Origin: Liolophura sinensis | Lineage: Eukaryota > Mollusca > Polyplacophora > Chitonida > Chitonidae | Assembly (NCBI RefSeq): GCF_032854445.1 | Contig: NC_088305.1 | Span: forward strand, 7,753,606 to 7,817,605 | Length of the DNA stretch: 64,000 nucleotides | Reading direction: 5' to 3' | In this document: positions 1 to 12,355 of the stretch, in pieces | Numbering within the stretch: the stretch's first letter is position 1 | How the letters are laid out: each line of letters begins with the position of its first letter | Program-made: the position numbers and the translations under genes | The notes under the pieces: generated by a model | The model's input: the letters and a program-made list of their open reading frames with translations, nothing else | Databases searched by the model: none | What the model was told of the DNA's origin: nothing

Positions 1-159
1 ATTACTCACAACGGTAAATATTTTCGAGTGTACATCATCTTCAACAAGATATGAATTAATGAGAACAAGGGAGTTAACTGCCATGGAGGCAGCAGCAAAC
101 GAGACTATCAGGATAGTGACGGACAAGACTGCGCGCTCAGGTAGAGCCCCGGACACCAT
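1..159 (-). CDS. Possible first coding exon of a membrane protein (GPCR TM1-like), cut by the window edge
   Basis: On the minus strand an ATG at 159 (A at -3, G at +4) opens 53 codons without a stop to the window edge. Residues about 11-34 form one hydrophobic helix with an Asn at position 29 followed by LVLI, then a charged loop and a second stretch beginning FTVVSN. Asn in the outer half of a first helix followed by a VSN start of a second helix is the pattern of TM1-loop-TM2 in class A receptors, so a receptor N-terminus is plausible. There is no signal peptide-like short n-region. The rest lies outside the window, so splice sites and identity cannot be checked; the frame could be chance. 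Confidence 0.33.
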   Translation of the reverse strand, partial: MVSGALPERAVLSVTILIVSFAAASMAVNSLVLINSYLVEDDVHSKIFTVVSN

Positions 160-827
160 TTTAGTTGTTATTGATGTTGTTGTCACAAAAGACTACATAC
201 CCTGTGGTATATCGAGACTCAGCTGGGCCACCGACCCTATGTCTGAAATAGTCTCAACAATTTGCTGAAATGTTTCAGGCGAAAGCAGTTAGCAAGAGTT
301 ACAGAAAAGACGAAGCAAACACAGGCGTCGATCGAAAGCGCACGCGCCAAGAGCGACTCCGCCTTTGTTCCCTGGACTCTATTTACTCACAATAGGAGGT
401 AATGGGCGTCAGAGTGTATACAAGGACGATCAAATGTTTGCGGACAAACATAAACCGTTCCGTATACTTTAACGATTAGCTATGAAGTTGAGTGAATTTA
501 TCAATGTAATGTATGAACAAGTAATCTATCACAAATTCAAGCCATTATCGGTATACGCGCATGACAACTGCATACCTGGGTATTTCGACAATTATGTTTT
601 GTATTGTGGAAGACGCAATCCTACCGAGCATGGCGAATAGCTACGCAGCTGTAAAAGTGATACGGGCAGAAAAAATTATAAATAGAAAAAAATATGGTTT
701 TAGTTATGTTAGTGAAGATGTCATGCGCACGACTTAATAAAGACCTCGAGGGCCCGAGATAACTGAACTATAGAAATGTACAATTATGTCGACTTAACGA
801 TCTTGTGCACACGACATAATTGTGTAA
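160..827. other. Spacer, no gene recognised
   Basis: Mixed-composition DNA without convincing coding frame, repeat or RNA gene. It may hold the promoter of the minus-strand exon at 1-159. Confidence 0.4.
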
Positions 828-1075
828 TTTATTTATTATTCATTTACTTATTCGATTGGAATATTACACCGTACTCAACAATATTTCACTCATACGATGG
901 CCAGCATTATGGTTGGAGGAAACCGGGCAAAGCCCGGAGGGAACTCAGGACCATCCGCAGATTGCTGGCAGACTACTTGAACCGGACTTGAACTCAGAGC
1001 GACTGCCTTGGTGAGAGGTTTCAGTGTCACTCCGCCGCGCTGGTGCGTTAACCACCTCGACCAGAGAGGCCCCCA
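828..1075 (-). mobile_element. SINE, nearly full length, diverged
   Basis: Tail TTTATTATTCATTTAC at left, GGCCAGCATTATGGTTGGAGG in the centre, TTGAACTCAGAGCGACTGCC (B box) and GACCAGAGAGGCCCC at the head end. Confidence 0.78.
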
Positions 1076-1260
1076 GATTAGATTTATTAATAAATTACTT
1101 AATTCTTTGGTTTATTGTTCAGCGATGCACGATTCATTGTTACACTAGGGTGGTCAGCATTAGGTTGAAGGATACTAGAGTGCCCACGGTTAAACCAATG
1201 GCGTTTGGCCAGTTACTGACGAACTTTCTCACGTGTGACGTACTGATATTTTTCATTAGC

Positions 1261-1523
1261 GCGCTCAGTTGGTTAGCGCGCTAGCGCAACGTAATGACCC
1301 TTGAGTCGCTCACCAATGCGGTTGCTGTAAGTTCAAGTCCAGCTTAAGGCTATTCGCCATGCTCTGGCCGTAATTAAGAAGGTCTGTCAGCAACCTCCGG
1401 ATGGAGGTAGGTATCTCCCGGACTTTGCCTGTTTTCCTCCCATCATAATGCTGATCGGCGTTGCATAAGTGAAATATTCTTGACTGCGGTGTAAAACACC
1501 AATCAAATAAATAAATAAATCAA
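1261..1523 (+). mobile_element. SINE, nearly full length, diverged
   Basis: Head GCTCAGTTGGTTAGCGCGC, B box GTAAGTTCAAGTCCAG, tail AAAACACCAATCAAATAAATA. It lies 190 bp after an inverted copy. Confidence 0.8.
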
Positions 1524-2816
1524 TCAGTCAAACTCATTTGGCATTTCACCAACTGGCGAAGTGAATCGGATTTTGTTAGTTTGAGGTTGAAGTAATAAGT
1601 CATAATAAAGTATGTTTTTATCGTCATATTTGTAAGCTTCACACGCAATTAGACCTCTTTGGTGGCTTAATTGTTTGAGCGTTCAGCGAGCTTTAGTTAG
1701 ATGTTCATAACATTGACTCTTTGAAGAGAAAGTCCAGTTTCGCAACTGAGAGAGTGCAAATTTCAGAGTAAAGGAGTTACGCCCCTTTGACTACCTTACA
1801 GGATGTTTACTGCTGGACGATTTTGATGTCATTCGCTAAGAGAGAGTGAGTGAGTGAGTGCTTGGGATTTAATGTCATTCGCTAAGACCATTCGCTAAAA
1901 TCTCGCATCATGCATACCGTCTACGACAATATAAGTCGCAGAAGAAAACAGCAACTTGGGGTTGCAGCCCAAGACACTGGAGTCCAGGGGTCACCCAAGA
2001 CCCGATATCCATTGACCCTCAGATGGCCCGAGATGCATTCTAAATGATTACCGTGGGAATAAAATGGGAATGACCTACGAATTCCGTTGCCTCCTGAATA
2101 CAGGTGCAGTTTTTCTTACGTATTTAAAACTATATCTAGCATATGAAAATTCTATTTATAGAACGTTTACCCTGGATTTTAATCACAGTGTTTGTTTGTT
2201 TTTGTTTTTGTTTTGTTTTGTTTTGTTTTCTTGTTTTTTTTAAATTGTTTTTAACTGTCATGCCAAAAGCAAATTATGTTTAAACCAAAAACTTAAACCA
2301 AAATATGAGTTTAAACCAAAATTTGCGCGCATATATAATAAAGTACTGACTGACTGCGATTATCAGGGGCATTAAACTGAGGACAGAGCAAATTGAACAG
2401 CAATGATATTAAAACCATTTAAACTAAATTATTAAACTGTATTTGTAAGTTAATGTGGCATGCTTGGACCTAGGCAGGTAAATATCAGAAATTTTTGAAA
2501 ACAGACCTCAACATTCAATTTAATTTTACTAGCTTGGACCTACAACACTACTAATATTGCCGGTAACACCCGCTTTCGAACTTAGACATTTAACGGATTT
2601 GTTTTAGTGAATAAAATCTAGTATGGTAAGCCGGGAAACGGCCACAATGCAAGGAACTGTGCACCTCAATACACGGAGCTGATTAAAACTGTCACTGAGG
2701 GCTTCTGACACCTTCGTAAGGCCGCTTCTTTTTTCAGAATTTTTTTTTGTTTTTTTTTTTTTTTGTTTTTAAAATAAATTTGAATATTTTGTTTCAATCT
2801 TCTATCAGATAGCCTC
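1524..2816. other. Spacer, no gene recognised
   Basis: Contains a short GAGT repeat at 1845-1862 followed by CTTGGGATTTAATGTC, a relic of family 2, and T-rich runs at 2195-2250 and 2740-2775. Nothing else seen. Confidence 0.4.
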
Positions 2817-2975
2817 TCGATCGATGTGAGCCCAAGCCCAGCTCATGCTGTCTTCCGGCTATACTTGGGAAGGTTTGCCTGCAATTTGCGGATGGTCGTG
2901 GGTTTCCTACCAGGCTCTGCCCGGTTTCCTCCCACCATAATACTGGCCGACATCAAATAAGTAAAATATTTTATG
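2817..2975 (+). mobile_element. SINE fragment without head
   Basis: Begins near GAGCCCAAGCCCAGCTCATG, contains GGATGGTCGTGGGTTTCC and CCACCATAATACTGG, and fades after AAGTAAAATATTTT; the final tail is lost. Confidence 0.7.
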
Positions 2976-4179
2976 GCCTCAATGAAATGGTGCAAGAATA
3001 GCGACTCGGGACTACTAGTATTTCTTGAATGAGACCACATAGATGGTATGCAGCTGTGACGTCAAGTTTTCGCCCAACCGGCGTTCCGTCGTAATGGCCA
3101 TCGGCTTGTGAACCCAAGCTAAAGATTTGATCTACTGTCAAGTAAAACAGTTCTGCAAACATAAGAACTGAGTTCTTAAAAGTGATGGCTGTATATCGAT
3201 AATCAATTAATAGGTGGTTGACTTTAGGACTTCCAGATGACGCTAAATGACGTCACTGAGCGTTCCGGTCTCTCTGTCTCTCAGTGGTTAAATATTATAT
3301 AATTTTACACAAGTGAGCACAGATTTGGAGATTTGTCTATCGACCGATAAAATTTCGTGAGTGAACAGAACCTCGTGTAGTACAGGTTCAATGTTTAACC
3401 ACGATTGATTGCTGCAAAGGAAAAGATCCGACTGTTGGATCGAGACCTTCTTGCTCTCAGTGAAGAAAGCTGCAACTATCGATTAAAAACGTAGAATGGA
3501 GAGAAAACGGCAGGGACATTTTAATGCTAGGCAAATATTTTAACAAAGTCACTATGCTCTCAGACTTTGTAAACAAGAGAGATTATTATCTGTACCCTGT
3601 CGGTTGTTCATGCGCCTCTGCCACTTAGCGATGCCACCAGGTCTTTTGTGGAAGAAGAATTTTCTCTGGAAATTAAAACAAAATTGGTTCAGAGAATTTT
3701 TTGGTCGATCAGTCGTTGTGTAACGTAGAAGACCATCCCGTCGGAAGGAAGATGGATCTAACAGACGAATCCCAGTTCAATAAACGTCGCCGCTTTTTCA
3801 GATTCAGGTACGGCTCATTCAACTCTCCCTTTCCACACGTTCCAGTGGAAAACGAATACCACTTTTGAAATCTGCTTTCAATGAAGTCATGAGCAAACGT
3901 AGTCTTTTCATCAAGTCGGTCAAAGACAAAATTAAATCGCCATCGGGCATGCAAGAGAAATGGTTTCTGACTTCGCATTTCTCGAACAATTTCTGAAACG
4001 TTGGTCCTGTTTTACATGGGTGAAGGATTATGCACGCCTATATCCCAAAGCTAATTTCTGCAGCGTTGGTTACCATGGCTATGTCGCACCAGTGGCATAT
4101 GTCATGTAGTGGTTTTCTCTTTAAAGGAAAAGCCGGCAAACAATACACACGTAGTATACCTCAAACACAAAAAATCATT
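2976..4179. other. Spacer, no gene recognised
   Basis: Short frames only; the longest (minus, 3709-3978) has no recognisable domain. Confidence 0.4.
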
Positions 4180-4432
4180 TATTGATTTATTTATTTAGTG
4201 TTTTACGCCGTACTCAAGAATATTTCACTTATTCGACGGCGGCCAGCATTATGGTGGGAGGAAACCGGACAGAAGCCCATGACTATACGCAGGTTGCTGA
4301 CAGACCTTTTCTTGTACGGCCGAAGGGGAAATCAGTCAGGTTGGACTTGAACACACATCGACCACATTGGTCAGAAGCTCCCGGGCCACTGCGCCGCGCT
4401 GGCACGTAAGCCACTTCGGATACGGAGCCCCC
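4180..4432 (-). mobile_element. SINE, nearly full length
   Basis: Tail TTGATTTATTTATTTAG, GGCCAGCATTATGGTGGGAGG, B box region GACTTGAACACACATCG, head CGGATACGGAGCCCC. It abuts the minisatellite that starts at 4444. Confidence 0.8.
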
Positions 4433-4443
4433 ACAGAAAAAAA

Positions 4444-5709
4444 ATGCAAACACATGCAGTATATGTAACATATCCCATAGACGACAGGTAATGGATATAC
4501 GTGTTGTGTGTAACCAAAGACAATAGGTAATGGATAGACCTGTGACATACCCCAAAGACAACAGATAATGGATATACAGGTTACGTGTAACCAGAGACAA
4601 CAAATAATGGATATACATGCCGTGTGTAACCAAAGATAACAAATAATCGATATACATGTTGTGTGTAACCAAAGACAATAGATAATGGATAGACAGCAGA
4701 CATTTAACGTACCCCAAAGACAGCAGATGAAGGATGTAATGGATGTTGTGTGTAACCAAAGACAACAGATAACGGATAAACATTTAACAAACCCCCAAAA
4801 CAGCAGATAATGGATAGACATGTAACATACCTCAAAGACAGTGGATAATGGATGGACGTGTTGTGTGTAACCAAAGACAATAGATAATGGATAGACCTGT
4901 GACATACCCCAAAGACAACAGATAATGGATATACATGTTGTTTGTAACCAAAGACAATAGATAATGGATAGACAGCAGACATTTAACGTACCCCAAAGAC
5001 AGCAGATGAAGGATGTAATGGATGTTGTGTGTAACCAAAGACAACAGATAACGGATAAACATTTAACATACCCCCAAAACAGCAGATAATGGATAGACGT
5101 GTAACATACCCCAAAGACAGCAGATAATGGATGTAAACGCTATGTGTAACAATAGACAGCAAATAATGGATATACACGTAGTATACCCCAAAGGCTATAG
5201 AGAAGGGATATGCATGCAGTATACCCCAAATGTAACAGGTAATGGACATAAATGTAGAATATAATCAAAGAGAGAAATGATGGATATAGGCGTAGTATAC
5301 CCTAAAACAACAAATAATGATGTATATTTAACATGTTCCCAAAGACAGAAAATACTTAGTAAACATGTGATATACATGTAATGGGGCCTCCCATGTTGGT
5401 TAGCGCGCTAGCGCAGCGTAATGACCCAGGATTCTCTCACCATTGCGATCGCTGTGAGTTCAAGTCCAGCTCATGCTTTCTTCCTCCTCCGGCCGTAAGT
5501 TCTGCAGTAACCTGCGGATGGTCGTGGGTTTCGCCCGGGCTCTGTCCGGTTTCCACCCACCATAATGCTGGCCACCGTCGTTTAAGTGAAATATTCTTGA
5601 GTTCGGCATAAAACACCAATCAAATAAATAAATATATATACATGTTATAAAATCCAAAGACAAGAAATAATGTATATACATGTAGTATACTCTCCAAGAC
5701 AGTGAAAAC
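4444..5709. repeat. Minisatellite, about 40-bp unit, with a 279-bp higher-order period
   Basis: Units resemble GTAACCAAAGACAACAGATA plus ATGGATATACATG. GACAGCAGACATTTAACGTA recurs at 4692 and 4971, and about 100 bp after each are nearly identical, giving a 279-bp (seven-unit) higher-order period. A SINE (5380-5635) interrupts it. Confidence 0.85.
5380..5635 (+). mobile_element. Full-length SINE inserted into a minisatellite
   Basis: Near-complete copy lacking part of the A box (GGTTAGCGCGCTAGCGC present). ATATACATGT at 5370-5379 and 5636-5645 is the target duplication. The minisatellite continues on its far side (5636-5709). Confidence 0.8.
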
Positions 5710-6318
5710 ATAAAAATCTTATAATAATTAAAATAATCTCTGAAAACTAATTTTTTAAATATAGTATAATAGTATGACTTATGACTGGTGACAGAATGGA
5801 TTGTGTGACAACATCATAACATTATGTTATGGACGATTGGCGCTCAGCACTGCTAGGTTAGAAGACACTGGACTGGTTGGCCCGGTATAAGTATAATGTG
5901 ATTGGGTAGGGTGTCATGTCAGGTGTCTTCGGCATGATACTTCACTGACGGCAGGGTCTTGGCAGCAGGAACTTGCCCCGCGACAAAGAGACACAGTGTA
6001 TATACTCACACCTAATGACTCTTTGTCATATGACTTTTCGCCACCCCCTTATTGAACAATCGTCTTAGGACCAGGCCTATGCAAGTTATGTAGCCACGGG
6101 CTAGACTGCACAAATGGTCACATAAGGGTCATCTACCACCTGTCATAACCCAGCCCCCATGATTCGTAAGAACGGGTTAATGTGCAAATTCTCTGACCAA
6201 GGAGTATGTTTACACCAGAACCTTGTGCATCCTAGCCATTGAAACGGGAAGCCCCATAACCATTCGGCAGTTGCCCGCTACCCCATGTACATAGAGCGGT
6301 TATTTTCAGATTTATTAC

Positions 6319-6484
6319 TCTTCGGTCGTACTTTGGAAGGTCTTCCAACAACCTGCGAATGGTCGTGTGTTTCCCCCGGCTCTGGCCGGTTTCTGGCCAC
6401 CATGGGTTGGCTGTCGTCGTATGTGAAATCTTACGACGTAATAGTCCGGCGCAAAATAACAATCAAGTAAATATTTAAATCAAT
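6319..6484 (+). mobile_element. SINE 3' part, diverged
   Basis: Contains CTTCGGTCGTACTTTGG, CAACCTGCGAATGGTCGTG, a changed centre CCACCATGGGTTGG and a tail AACAATCAAGTAAATA. Confidence 0.6.
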
Positions 6485-6504
6485 CCAACTTATTGAGAGT
6501 CGTG

Positions 6505-6830
6505 TGAGTGAGTGAGTGCTGCTTGGGCTTTAACGTCGTACTCAACAATTTGTCAGTCATATGACGACGAAGGAATTCTTAGAGTGCATGTAATGGGCCT
6601 CCTTGTTGTAGGACGGATTCCCACCGCTCTATAATCTAGTGCTGCTTCACTGAGACGACTTACAGAAGGCAAGTAAGACGCCCCGCCCGAGCCATTACAC
6701 TGGTACGGGTCAACCAATCGTTGCACTATCCCCTTTATGCTGAACGCCAAGCGAGGAAGTTACAACTTCCTCTTTTAAAGTCTTATTTGTACCAACTGCG
6801 CTATCCGGGTCAGTGCGAGTCGTGTGAAGA
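6505..6830 (+). repeat. Dispersed repeat family 2 (probable second SINE), long copy
   Basis: Starts GTGAGTGAGTG then CTTGGGCTTTAACGTCGTAC, CAGTCATATGACGACGAAGG, GTAGGACGGATTCCCACCGC, and ends with GCCAAGCGAGGAAGTTAC and a segment whose complement GGATAGCGCAGTTGGTAC resembles a tRNA A box. A shorter piece lies at 15152-15237 on the other strand. I recognise this as a common invertebrate repeat but cannot name it. Confidence 0.65.
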
Positions 6831-6937
6831 CTGGGTTTTTGACAAATAACAAATAAGTATTATTTTTAAACAGCACATATTATTCTGTAGCTCCAGTTGC
6901 TATTTTGTGTCTCGGAATAGTAGTAATTATTGCCTTT

Positions 6938-7553
6938 GAGTGAAATGTAATTTGGATGTAATATCAGGGATAACGCTGTGTTGTAATGTGGATGTCATAT
7001 CAGGGATAACGTTGCATTGTATTTTGGATGTCGTATCAGGAATACGCTATTTTTTTATTGTAATTTGGATGTCGTATAAGGGTTAACGCTGTATTATAAT
7101 TTGGGTATCGTTTCAGGGATAACGCTGTACTGTAATTTGGATATTTTATCAGGGGTAACGCTGTATTGTAAATTTGGATGTCGTATCAGGAATAACGCTG
7201 TGTTGTAATTTGGATATTCGTATCCGGGATAACTCTGTATTGTAATTTGGATATCGTTTCAGGGATAATGCTACATTGAAATTTAGATGTCGTATCGGTG
7301 ATAACGCTGTATTGTAATTTGAATGTCGTATCTGGGATAGCGCTGTATTGTAAGTTGGATGTCCTGTCTGAGATAACGCTGTATTGTAATTTGGATGTCG
7401 TATTAGGGATAATGCTGTATTGTAATTTGGATGTCGTATTAGGAATAACGCTGTATTGTAATTTGGATATCGTTTCAGGGATAACGCTATTTTGTAATTT
7501 GGATGTCGTATCTCGGATAACGCTGTATTGTAATTTGGATATCCTCCAAGAGA
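6938..7553. repeat. Minisatellite, 36-bp unit, about 17 copies
   Basis: Unit GTATTGTAATTTGGATGTCG plus TATCAGGGATAACGCT, with point changes. Open frames across it on both strands are a by-product. Confidence 0.88.
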
Positions 7554-7639
7554 AATCCACTGTGAACGGATATTCTGTGATCTGGATTTCGTGCCATGGA
7601 CAAATGTCCAAAATGACCCTTTGATCAGCAAAAAGTGAA

Positions 7640-9268
7640 ATACAGGGATAGCGTCCTAAAATATTACACCATAACGTCAGAATATTGCATTATGGATTGC
7701 TATGTATTAAACACGGCTTGAGACAGGAAGTATTTTTCCACTGTTTTGTAGAGATACATACCTCTCTCCAGGCATACCTTTGGGTTTGACCACCTTAGTG
7801 TTGGTAATTTAATGATCGTGACAGTGCGACAACAAAAGAGGCTGTTCGCATTGGCGTTAATGAAATTTACAAAGCAGCTGTTGATTGGATAATTTGGACG
7901 GGCGGCGAATGCGAAAAAGATGTGAATATTAAGGATGATTAGATGAGACAGTCGGTGACGAAGCCAAACGTGATGGGAATAAAACAGGCGAACAGGATGA
8001 CTGAGAAACACACGATTGTTCTTGTCAAAGAAAACAACCTACAGATTTGCCGCGGTTACCATGACAACATAATCGAATACGTCTGCAATTTTATGCTTAC
8101 CGACAGTGGAACTCTTGCTACTGTAACCGAGTTATTGGACGGGCCTGGATCAAACGACGGACGTAAACGAAGTTACAACGTCTACAAACGGAAATAACCG
8201 AGTCTTGGACAGTGGCATAATTGGGCTGCTCTGGTTAGAAACTCTCCGGCACAGCGGTAATTGTTTTATTCTTGAAGAATCAGCGCGTTTGTGTCCCATT
8301 CAGATCTACCTACTCAAGGCTGGATATGACACAGATGTGGTAAGGCTTGGTCGTGAGAATCTCCATGGCCGTGCATATTTTCGACTGATTGACTTACTGG
8401 TTAGAACTTAGAGCCAAGCACAAGAGTATTCCTCTCAATATCATACTGCGGCAGGAAACCGAGTATCCGGGCTAAACCACTGACCTTCGGCAAGTACCTG
8501 ATAAACTCCCTGACGTTAAGCCGCTGCCAAAACCGCAAGGGCTAGATTTGGGCATGGGACTTTATTGTTTAAGACCTGTTAGTAGTTACAAGCCGGCGCT
8601 TTACACTTCTGGCTCCTAGGTAACTTTGAATGCTCAGATGTATTTATTTATTTAATTGATAATTAATGCCATAATTAGAAAGGTTTGATTAATAGAACGA
8701 CGGTGAGGTTAATAAGTGGAGAAAACCGGAGAACCCGGAAAACCCGGAGTAACGTCAGATGTCAGATGGTGGACAAATAACATCTCACAATGTAAAACGG
8801 CATTCGAACCAGCCGACCTGGATTATAACATCAAGAGCCGGATGAGAGTCGAATTTTATTTGATTTATTTCCATATATCGACGAAGGGGTGTGGCTACAC
8901 TGAGCATATTGTACACAGGCCTGGTCATCTCTTTTCTAATATCAGTTGTCTTCGTCGACATACGCTTTAAGAAGAAAAATTACAAGTCTGAATTGCTCTT
9001 ACGTGCATTTGGTTGGTCAGCTGTTAACGTAACGACAGCTTAACCTATTAGATGCTCAGCTTTCTTTTTCACTTTCGTGGATGTCTCACGTTTTTGAATC
9101 TATACAAAACAAAGTTTTACTGATTTTGTGGCCTACCCATTTATCGATATCTATGTATGTAATAGGATGAAAAAACCAATACGGGCAAAATCAAAGAGGA
9201 AACCATAACGACTCATCCATATTAATTCTGAACTGACACGTATACTCTTATACTGAAAACATATTATC
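7640..9268. other. Spacer, no gene recognised
   Basis: Overlapping short frames at 7700-8411 on both strands lack domain, splice or composition support. AAACCACTGACCTTCGGCAAG at about 8475 matches a motif at 30178, a weak dispersed repeat. Confidence 0.4.
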
Positions 9269-9455
9269 CAATGTGAGTTCAAGTCCAGCTCATGTTGGCT
9301 ACCTCTCCGATCGTACATGGAAAGGTCCTTCCAGCAGCCTGCTGATGGTCGTTGGTTTCCCCTGGACTCCGCCCGGTTTCCTCCCACCATAATGCTGGCC
9401 CCCGTCGTATAAGTGATATATTTTTGAGTACGACGTAAAACACCAATCAAATTCT
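9269..9455 (+). mobile_element. SINE without A box
   Basis: Starts at GTGAGTTCAAGTCCAGCTC and ends AAAACACCAATCAAATTC. About 180 bp, well preserved. Confidence 0.8.
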
Positions 9456-10791
9456 AAAAAGATCAAACAAATTATTCAACGCTCTATAATAATGTAAAAC
9501 CATAATAACAAATTTGATACTTTTGATATTTCGCAATTTCATGAAAAACCAAACTGAATTCTCCACTCATTATTGATGGAAAAAAAATTAGACAATCAAA
9601 GAAATAACTTAAGCCGACATGTTTTTATTTGACACGTTGTTTAAAACCATCAGACATTTCCACAGATTCTAAAATTTCTGAAAAAAATCCTTTATAAACA
9701 CAATAGCACTTCATCGTGATGGATTGTCAAAATATTTGGATGTTTGATGAAGGATTTGTGACGTTTGTTTTTTTATATATGAAACCTGACAATACTTTGT
9801 CATATGATCAACACGTGACTCAGTGTGGGTGTGTTTTCCCTTCTCTTTACAAGCCGAATATTAAAAATGTATTTCACAGATATTAACCAATATACTTTTT
9901 GTGGACAAAATATTTTTTTCACTGTAACTATCCTGAAGATGACCATTTGATCCTGGACACGTCCTCATACGCATCCTTTCAGGACAGCTTCCGGCAGCAA
10001 ATGCAGGTTTTAATCAGTGTTAGCAGCCATTTTTTGCACAAGTATACAGGCTTTTTGGCTGGTCGTAACTCAGTTTTGGAGGTCACCATTCACTATAAAT
10101 CAGGAATAAAAACCATTGTCTGTAAACTTCCCAGAACACATCATATTATTTTCCATGTAAATCCAATCTGTTGGAATACCGTCATTTACACTATAGAGAC
10201 GGGCCAATGAGATTACAAGCCCTTAAACCGTAAAATCCTCTCATTTCGCCGGTTAAGGCCTATCGAGCTGACGGTTACGTCTATCAGAGAAAGCACGCTG
10301 ACTGAACATAATAACGTATTACGGCGAATGACATCCAAATACAGTGTATTGGCTCAGGACAGGCTGCATGGAAAATGGATTATTTCGTGAAAACTGGCCT
10401 ATAACAAAGTGCCCAAAGCAACGGAATCTTTTGCTCTCTTTGCTGTAGCTCACCAAAGTTTTCGTTGTATGTGTGGCCATAAAAAAGCACTGCAACGTAA
10501 CAGCAGAAAACGATGTGTTTTACTGCGACTTGGGCCTCTTTGTTTTGCCGTAGGAATCATTCATTTTGAAGCATAGTTTTCTCCTTGTGTTATAGAACTT
10601 GTAGGTGGAAAAAAAGGAGCACCATCTGACGTTCAAATTCAGTCAGAGCCGTTCTGTCATTTTGCCACCCGATCATTAAATATCAAATATTTAAAATATA
10701 TTCACAACGGAGCTGTACTTTCTAGAAAACACGGCTTAGCGTTAAATAGCCGTCTCCACGGTGGAATTCCGTTTGGTTTTGATGTGGACAC
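9456..10791. other. Downstream flank and probable 3' UTR of the GPCR gene
   Basis: The receptor stop codon is at 10792-10794 (minus). The flank is AT-rich with no clear polyadenylation signal identified and no other gene. Confidence 0.4.
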
Positions 10792-12289
10792 TCAGTTCCT
10801 GTTGGTCCAGTTCGTCGTCGCTGTCGGCACTGTGTATTTTTCCGGCCCGTCTGTGCCATCCGATGACGACAGACTGGAGTTTGATGAACTAAGTTTCTCA
10901 GACATGTATGATTCCCTGTTTTCCGCCGGCGGATTTGTATTGTTATCGGCAAGTGTCAGACTCCGCGTCCGTCTTTTGAGCCGTTTCGATTTTCCACCGT
11001 CCGAGTGTTTTCGCCTAAATCTATCCGTTTCTTCGTACCCACTGAGTTCTGAATGAACGGAAGTGTCAAAGGCGTGGTTTTGGAATCCACCCCTTATAGG
11101 CTTATCATGAAAGGACTTGGACTTCTTCAAATAATTTCGTGACCTTCGTATGTTGTCAAGGTCATCTGAGGCGTACAAGTGATGTTCACATGCTATAGCT
11201 GAAAGAAGAAAGAAGAAACTCATTTGCGTAACGCGTGAATAATTCTGCTGTTTCTCTTCACATAGTCACATGATTTTCTACTTTTCATTCTACTTTCACT
11301 AGGACAGTTTGTCAGATTCTTGCCAAAGCATAGTGGATAACTTCGTACCAGTTAGTGTGCTGACTCTTATAGTGTCACAGAGGTGGAGTCTTCATTTTTC
11401 TCAAATCTGGAATACTTTGGATAGTTACTTGCCAAATTAAGCCTTATTGTTTACTTCGGGTACTCTGGCTCCGTACACCTATAAGCGCGACTGCCTTCTT
11501 ATAAATGAGATGTACGATAGACTATATGAAAAAGTTTTCACCTTTACATTTTGATGTGACAAAAGTATGGGGAGAACTTTTTTTCAAAGCTCTGTGTGTA
11601 ATAGACGCCTGTATACCTCATATTTTGTAATAGACGTACTTTTGTTTTGTAATAGACGTCTGTCGATGTCTTGGTGTATTGCTTTCGTTTTTGTACTGTG
11701 CATCTGTCAACGTCTTGGTGCATTGCGTTCTTGTTTGTAATAGACACCTGTGTGCGTCATGGTGCATTATTTTCATTTTTGTAATAGACACATATCTGCG
11801 TCATGGTGCATTACTTTCAATTTTGTAATAGACACTTGTCTGCATCGTGTACATTAGTTTCCTTTATAACCATTTAAATTCTGCAAGAACGATTCCGAGA
11901 TCAGACACATTATCATTCCTATAAATCTGTCCACAATACACACAACGTTTTCTGAGAGTGTTTCACAGAACTGGATTTTGAATTTATTATTCCTAACCCC
12001 CCCCCCCCCCCCCCTTCACCCCGCCTATTGTAATGATTACCTGGGACCGGTTCGAAATCCCTCTTTGGACATTTGCATAGACATTTGGCAATGGCTGAGA
12101 TGATTTGCTTGTAGCCTCGCCTGTATGTCTTGGAGAACAGGCTGTAGATCAGAGGGTTCAGCAGACCTGTCAACGTTGTGCTCAGAAAGGCGTACAACAC
12201 GGCGACGTCACTGACGTTCAGCCCCGCTTTTTGTAGCGTCAGCATTATCTGGTGAGGGAAAAAATAATGCAATTAGTTGTACAGTCATG

Positions 12290-12355
<66 letters not shown>

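Noticed and set aside
4283-5249. Overlapping minus-strand frames with YLLSLV-type repeats
   Set aside because: They arise from the 40-bp minisatellite; no start context, splice sites or non-repetitive sequence.
7149-7631. 141-160 codon frames with TSKLQYSVI-type repeats
   Set aside because: The unit is 36 bp, a multiple of three, so frames stay open by arithmetic in the minisatellite.
7943-8411. Two short plus-strand frames as small genes
   Set aside because: No domain, overlapping frames on the other strand, no splice or promoter support.
10784-11056. 90-codon plus-strand frame
   Set aside because: Antisense shadow of GPCR exon 3.
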